Shown here piece after piece: positions 23,870-30,400 of a DNA stretch of 64,000 bases. The stretch is from Diphasiastrum complanatum. Its lineage: Eukaryota; Streptophyta; Lycopodiopsida; Lycopodiales; Lycopodiaceae. The notes under the pieces were generated by a model. That model saw only the letters and a program-made list of their open reading frames with translations, was not told where the DNA came from and did not search any database. A program made the translations under genes and the position numbers. The DNA lies in contig CM055111.1 of assembly GCA_029204225.1 (NCBI GenBank), positions 2,116,421-2,180,420 on the forward strand, in the 5' to 3' direction. Numbering within the stretch: the first letter of the stretch is position 1; every line of letters starts with the position of its first letter.

Positions 23870-26362
23870 CAGAGAGACAGAGAAAGAAGCTTTATTAATG
23901 TCTTTGAATGCCAAAAGGCATATAAGATGAAATAGTACATACTACATCTCAAGTGTAATAGACCATATAGGGGCATATATATGTCTCCAAATCAAGATAA
24001 AAATAAACTAGACTAAATCAATCAAAAGACTAGTCTCTGATCGGCTAAATGAACTCTTTGCATGAGCTGAAATATTATTGCAGCTGATACAGTCATATAA
24101 TGATACAATGAATCATGTTGTTAAAGAAGAGTGGTATATCAAATATCATGTCCTACGCTGCTGCAGATCGTGCCCTACATTTCCTATCAGCAAAGACTGT
24201 GTAATCTGTCGGGCTGAGATCGCTCCTGGTTCTGCCTGTCCAATCATGTTCCATCATCGCTGGTGGCTGAGCTGATCTATTGCTGGAAATAATTGTACCA
24301 ATGGAGTAACTCCAAACATTTCAAGGATCTGCATTGATGTCCACCCCTTTGCAAAATCCTATCCCTGTTATGTCTCCTCCATCCACTCCAACAAAAGAGC
24401 TCCCTCATTTGATCCATTTGATCCCTCTACTGTGTGAAGACACATATAAGATAGTGGAATATTGGAAGGCAATGATTGATGCTCAACAGAAGATTATCCA
24501 GCAGCTGCTTTCACATATTCAGCGACTAGAATCTTCCATTGAAGATGTTAAGAAAGAGGTCACAGAGGCTAAAGAAAGAATACCCACACAAACAGTCCAG
24601 GAAAGTGAAGAACAACACCACAAGGAGGCTTCATGGGTGGACATCCTTAAATGTCCAGGTAAAGCTAGTGCCCCAGTCTCTTTCATCTCTGCCAAGTGCA
24701 CTGAGAGCCGGTTGCGTGAGCAAAAGGCCCTCAATGTCCGTGTATGAGGCATCCCTGATTCCAAGATGCTCTTGGAGAAGCCAAAAAGTTTTTGGACGAA
24801 AACCTCTAGCACAATAGCAAAGGTTTGGACACAGCTTGGCATACCAAGAAGTACGTTAATACTCTTGTCTTACGCTTCACTTCACTGGAGTCTAGGCGAG
24901 ATGTACTACGACGCCGATCTAAACTAAAACATATTAAGATCTTTCTACATGAAGATCTTACTTATGTACAAGTTGTGGAACATGAAAAGGCGCTTCAGGA
25001 AGCAAAGGATACAGGCAGACGCATGATCTACAGAGATGGTAACATTCATTTTGTTGAGACCAAGCAAAAAGCTAATATTGAGAGTGTAGCTAGCGCATCT
25101 GCATCTGGACTGTCCATCGCACCTACCTTTGATCCACCTTCACCTTCACCTTCTATTCCAGTTGCAATCCCTATCCCTCCATCAGATCGTCTTCTTGCTA
25201 ATAGTGAATCCATTATAGCCAACCCTTTGACCTCGAATACCCCATAAGAGGAATCACCTCTGCCTCCAGCCTTTATGATCTCTGTCATTTGGGCAGATCA
25301 GTTACGTTCATATGAATATCTCAACGACCATCAAAAAAAACTTCTTTTTCTTAAAGCTACAATCCAAGTTAATCTCATCTTCAGAAACTAGATTCGTCTA
25401 TCGATGATCTCAAGAAAGAAGTTACAGGTATCAAAATCGAAGCTTCCTCTCATTTGACTACTTCAACTAAGATCCAACAGCTTGAAAGTCAAGTGGAACA
25501 GCATCATACTGCTGTCTGATCCTGGGCAGATGTGCTTAAAGGTCCTAATACTGCTGTTCTACCACCTCCAGCTTCATTTATCTCAACTACGTTCACCGAG
25601 AGCCGTTTGCAAATTGCAAGAGCAAAAGGCTCTTAATGTCCGAGTCAAAGGAATTACAAACTCCCATGATGTTGTTGGTGAAGCTAAAAAGTTTCTTAAA
25701 GAGAGTCTTCAACACCACCACAAGGATATGGATACTGCATGGCGGCCTAAGAAAGACCTAGGAACTCTTGTCATACGCTTTGCATCTGTCGTCATGAAGT
25801 GCTAGGGAAGAGATCTACACTGCAAGGCACCACGATATACTTGGATGAAGACCTTACTTTCATTCAGGTTCAAGAATGGAAAAAGGCAAAACAGGAGGCT
25901 CTAACGAATGGAAAGCGGTTGATCTATAGGGATGGTACCATTCGTTTTGTAGAGATTAAACCTATTGCTATTAATGAGATATCTGAGATTGTTCAGAGTT
26001 AGTGAGAGAGTTAGAGCACTGAAGAGATGCCAGTTGAATCTGTAAATGGTCTTTGTACTATATAATCCTGGACATTATCCTCTTCTTAGTTTTGTTTTGT
26101 TTTAGTTATGTTGTTTGACGGCATTGCTCCGTCTTGGTTCCACTTTATCTGATGTACTTGCTTGTCTTATATGCCTTTTGGCATGGAAAAGACGTTAATA
26201 AAGCTTCTTCTTCTTCTTCTCTCTCTCTCCTTCCTTAGTGGTTGTTTCTGTGTTTTATGCAGTAAGTTTGTTTCAACGGCATTGGTCCGTCTAGCTTCTA
26301 TCATATTTGGATGTACTTTTTTCGTCTTATATGCCTTTTGGCATGGAAAAGACATTAGTAAA

Positions 26363-26431
<69 letters not shown>

Positions 26432-27307
26432 TTTCTTTCCTCTCTAATGTTAAAGCCAAAAAAAATGTCTGTTCGAGCCTCTGCAAAAAACAAGGCTCAT
26501 TTTTTAGCAAGTTCCACGTTGAATCAGACCTAATTGGTTTCACAAATCGCAATTTGATGAGACTACATGCAAACCAAAATATATATCCTGTCACAACTTC
26601 CCTCGCCTATGATAGTTCACTACAACAAACAACCACTAGGATTTAGTGAGTATCTACCTGTGGACGTGGTGCCTCAAAACAAAACTAGATTTATTCAGTG
26701 CCTAGCACATGCACTTAACATAGTAGTAAGTTTGCAGGATTATTTATCAAAAACAAGTGTTGAAGTCAAACTTTAGAAATTGTAAAACTGTACAAAACGT
26801 CCAGGTTGCACGTCCTCACAGTTGATACACATTCTTTACGACAAGCATACAAAACTCAGTACTGTTTTAACGTATATCATAGATTTAAACTGTGAACTAT
26901 GTATAGCTATAGATAAAAGTTTCTAGTTTATTATAATCTGTACTTAAAGTATTATAAATTGAAATTCAAATAATACATGTTCCAAAAAAATATGTCTTTT
27001 TAAGCATGGAATACTCTTAAGCCTATGGAATGCTTAAAATGTGAAACTAGAGGTGTGGCAAGTGAGCTCCCGAGATGCTGGCTCACTTCCTGAGCTCTCA
27101 ATAATTTATTCCTGCAAGGTTACAGAATCTTGATTGTTCATGTTTATGAGGGTTTGACCATTCTGTGTGCTTTAAATGATTGCAGATATTAGCACAAGCT
27201 GTACCAGAAAAAGCGAAATTTGAATGCTTTTCAGCTCTTATAAGAGGTTCCACACACCCATCCATGGTATCTCTTCTATTCTGGAAATGACATTTTCAAT
27301 TCCTTCC

Positions 27308-27400
<93 letters not shown>

Positions 27401-30400
27401 CATGACCTTTAACTTCTATTGAATCAGTACAGTGGCATTTATCAATAGTGAAAGACAAATACACACATGAAAACTAACCAGCACATAAGCTAAGGACTTG
27501 CAAAACACTAGGACAATGCAGAGAAACTTTAACAGTGCATTTAACAAAAAGTGCTTTGGAGTTTTAGGATGATTTGGAGCTTGCTTTAGTGAACGAGCTT
27601 CATCGCACAGAAGTGATTTGCAAGATAATCTGTATTGAGTTCCGAGGATGATTTAAAAAAGACTATATTCATAGATATGGCTCATGTGAGAATTTATGCG
27701 TAATCTTCCTTTTAGCTTCTTATTTCATTCATTTATTTTTCAATATTTGCCTTGTTTTACTTGCCCTTGTTGTTACTGTTACTCAGGCACTTGTTGCTAG
27801 TATCGGTTTTCTAAGTAGTTGCAGCCAGCATTTCAATGTTCTGTTGTTATATTATTGTTATATTATTGCTGTCTTGGTGCCATGACCTAAGTGTGAAGCA
27901 TAGTTGCAGAGAATCGCAATTCTCAGGCTATAGCAATTCGCGAATCTCGATTCTCAGCAGAGAATCGCTGTTCAATCTTTTTTAACTCAAAACCCTAACA
28001 AAAACCGCGAATCGCCGTTCAAACCGCGATTTGAACCGCGATTCGCAGTTCACCAGTGCAACTATGGTGTGAAGTAAACCACACTTGATAATTGTTTTCT
28101 TACAGCCAACTCCAATTAAGAATTCCTGCTACTTTAGGCTCTCCCAATTAGAAGCACTCAAGCTACCAAGAAGCAACCTTATTGAGAGAGTTTGAGGCTT
28201 ATGATTGGGTTCGATTACTACAGCATGCTACCAGGTGCACACATGCCAATTTTTATTTCAAGTCCCTGATGTGGTTCTAAATTGCAATCTGGGACCTTAC
28301 CTACAAACCATGCAGTTGATTGGGTCCAACATCAACTAAAGTCAGCCCCCATGCAGGCTTCTCTATTGCTGACTTGCTTAAAAGATGAAGTGGCAAAAGC
28401 ATGGCCTCAAAAAGAATCTGAGGAAAGCCAAGACTGCAGTGCAACAGTAAAGCCCGAAAGCAGTTCAGGAGTGCAAGTTAAAAGACAACATGTAAAGGAA
28501 CCATCTACTGCATTTGCTAGTATCTTGGATCTTCTAGAAAGTGTGTTCAAGCCAGCAGGTGGCGCTCCCCAGTTGCCAGATCAATTGGATGCAGTAAGTA
28601 TATTAATATACTTTTTGAAAAGAAATTTTTCTTGCATTAAGCACTACAAGTTGACAATGAGTGCCACCTTCCTGTTGCACCAAAATTTTGCAGACATTTA
28701 GTGCTATGCAATTAGAGGCTTATTGGTCAATGGTGATGTCCGTACTATTTTTCTCATATTTGTCTATGCTTATTTCTGTAGGTGCTTGGTGCTCTCAACC
28801 TTTATCGATTTTTATTGATTAGAGAAATGACAGGTTTGCACCAATTCATTCTTCTACATAATTGAATAGGATTTATTCATTAATGCCATTCTTACTACTG
28901 AAGCATAGTGGAATTTGTTGGAGAAAAACATGTTCTCAGTGTGTTGTCCAACAATTGGCAAGTTTGATGAAATGACTTACTTCTCCAATACTTGTGCAAC
29001 CCATGTTTGACCATCATAGAGTTTGATATGTGTTGCCTATGAAAACTATTATAGCTTAGCTGCATGACATTATTTCTGCATATGAAAAAAGATGAGGATG
29101 TTGTTGATTGGTCAGCTATTACTATGCACATGAAGCCTCTGCTTTTTCAGCTGCTATAAATTGTACCACCAAATGAAATAAAAATGATTTAAAGAAGAGA
29201 TGGATTAAGAAAAGCTAATTTTTCACTTTAAAATACCGGTAAAAGAGTTGGATGTCTTAAAAACTTCGCCCTAGGAGTAGGGCATCGGGCAAAAAAATTT
29301 CATTGAAATGAATGACCTCATGCTAGTTGAGAGATTATGATGTGAAAGTCCCCCAAGTGATTCTTTCAACGTACTTGTTAAGGGTTTTAAATTGAAGCTT
29401 GCAGTCAAAACTGGACTATCAATTCTGGTTTTAAATTAGGGATAGGATACAGTCGGACAATATTCATGTTTAAATTGTATTTTGTGACCTAAATTGTCAT
29501 ATTGAATCTTCAAAGTTTTGTGGAATTTATTGTCCTCTTGTATACAATTGATGCACAGTGCCAAGCTACCATTCTTTGTGGAATAAGAAAGGTTGCAGTG
29601 ATAGGTGTTATTGGGGACTGGCCTTGATATGTTTGGAATTAATTATGGGATACTGGATCCATGGCCTTCATTCATTTGTTGGCCATGAGCCCTTTTATTT
29701 ATGTAAAGGCCTAACAGCCTTTTTTATGTATTTATATAGGAGAAAGGCCAAGGGCCCAACTATTATGATTTCATTGGAGTGAGGGTCCTGCTGGAAGGGG
29801 GCATACCTCTAGGAGGGTGCACTACTTTCTCTCCTGTGACCTCATTTTTGGATAAGCTTAGACTAAGTGTCTAAAAGCTTCTATATTAGAGTTCTGTTGG
29901 TATAAATGGGGCCTAGAGACATTCTTTTCTCAGCTTGTGGATTTGGTAGAACTCTTGCTAATGTTTGTAATGCCTTAGCCTAAGATGACAAATAATGTAT
30001 TTCAATTTGATATGAAAATCTATGGATTATGTTCATAACTTGGTCTCATAGGGCTACATCAACATTTTTCGCCATAACTTTTTTATTTGTGATCAGAATT
30101 GACTACGTAAGTTGCATTGGTTTGGTAGCAGTTGGGCAACCCTGGAAAAGTGCTTCTCTTGAATGACTGTTTTCTAAAAAGTTCAATTCTAAAAACCACC
30201 CTGCTTGTTGACTTTTGAAAAAGGCCATCACGTTCATATTTCTGTTGACAAAATTTGGAGGTGTAGGATCACAATGGACCTACGAAAGAAGATGACACAA
30301 ATCAAAACTCTCTTTCAAACTTATTGCAAAATAAGAAATATGGTCTTAAGATGGTATTTTACGATATAAGGGCAACGCCTTTTTGCTCAACATTTGAGTG

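Larger units (their letters stand above)
24280..26440 (+). mobile_element. LINE-E: ORF1-only LINE derivative with two ORF1 units
   Basis: Two successive ORF1-like reading regions (24334-25247 and about 25260-26002) are followed by a LINE 3' UTR with stem-loops, ATTAATAAAGC-type terminus and (TC)n. No endonuclease or RT sequence lies between ORF1 and the tail. A second 3' terminus follows about 160 bp after the first (26331-26344 against 26171-26184). This resembles the plan of mammalian HAL1 elements, which keep only ORF1. The autonomous partner would be a LINE-A-type element. Confidence 0.65.

Noticed and set aside
28282-28356. ALF4 exon h beginning at the AG at 28308
   Set aside because: It would need a phase that exon g does not supply, and the extra residues have no family match.
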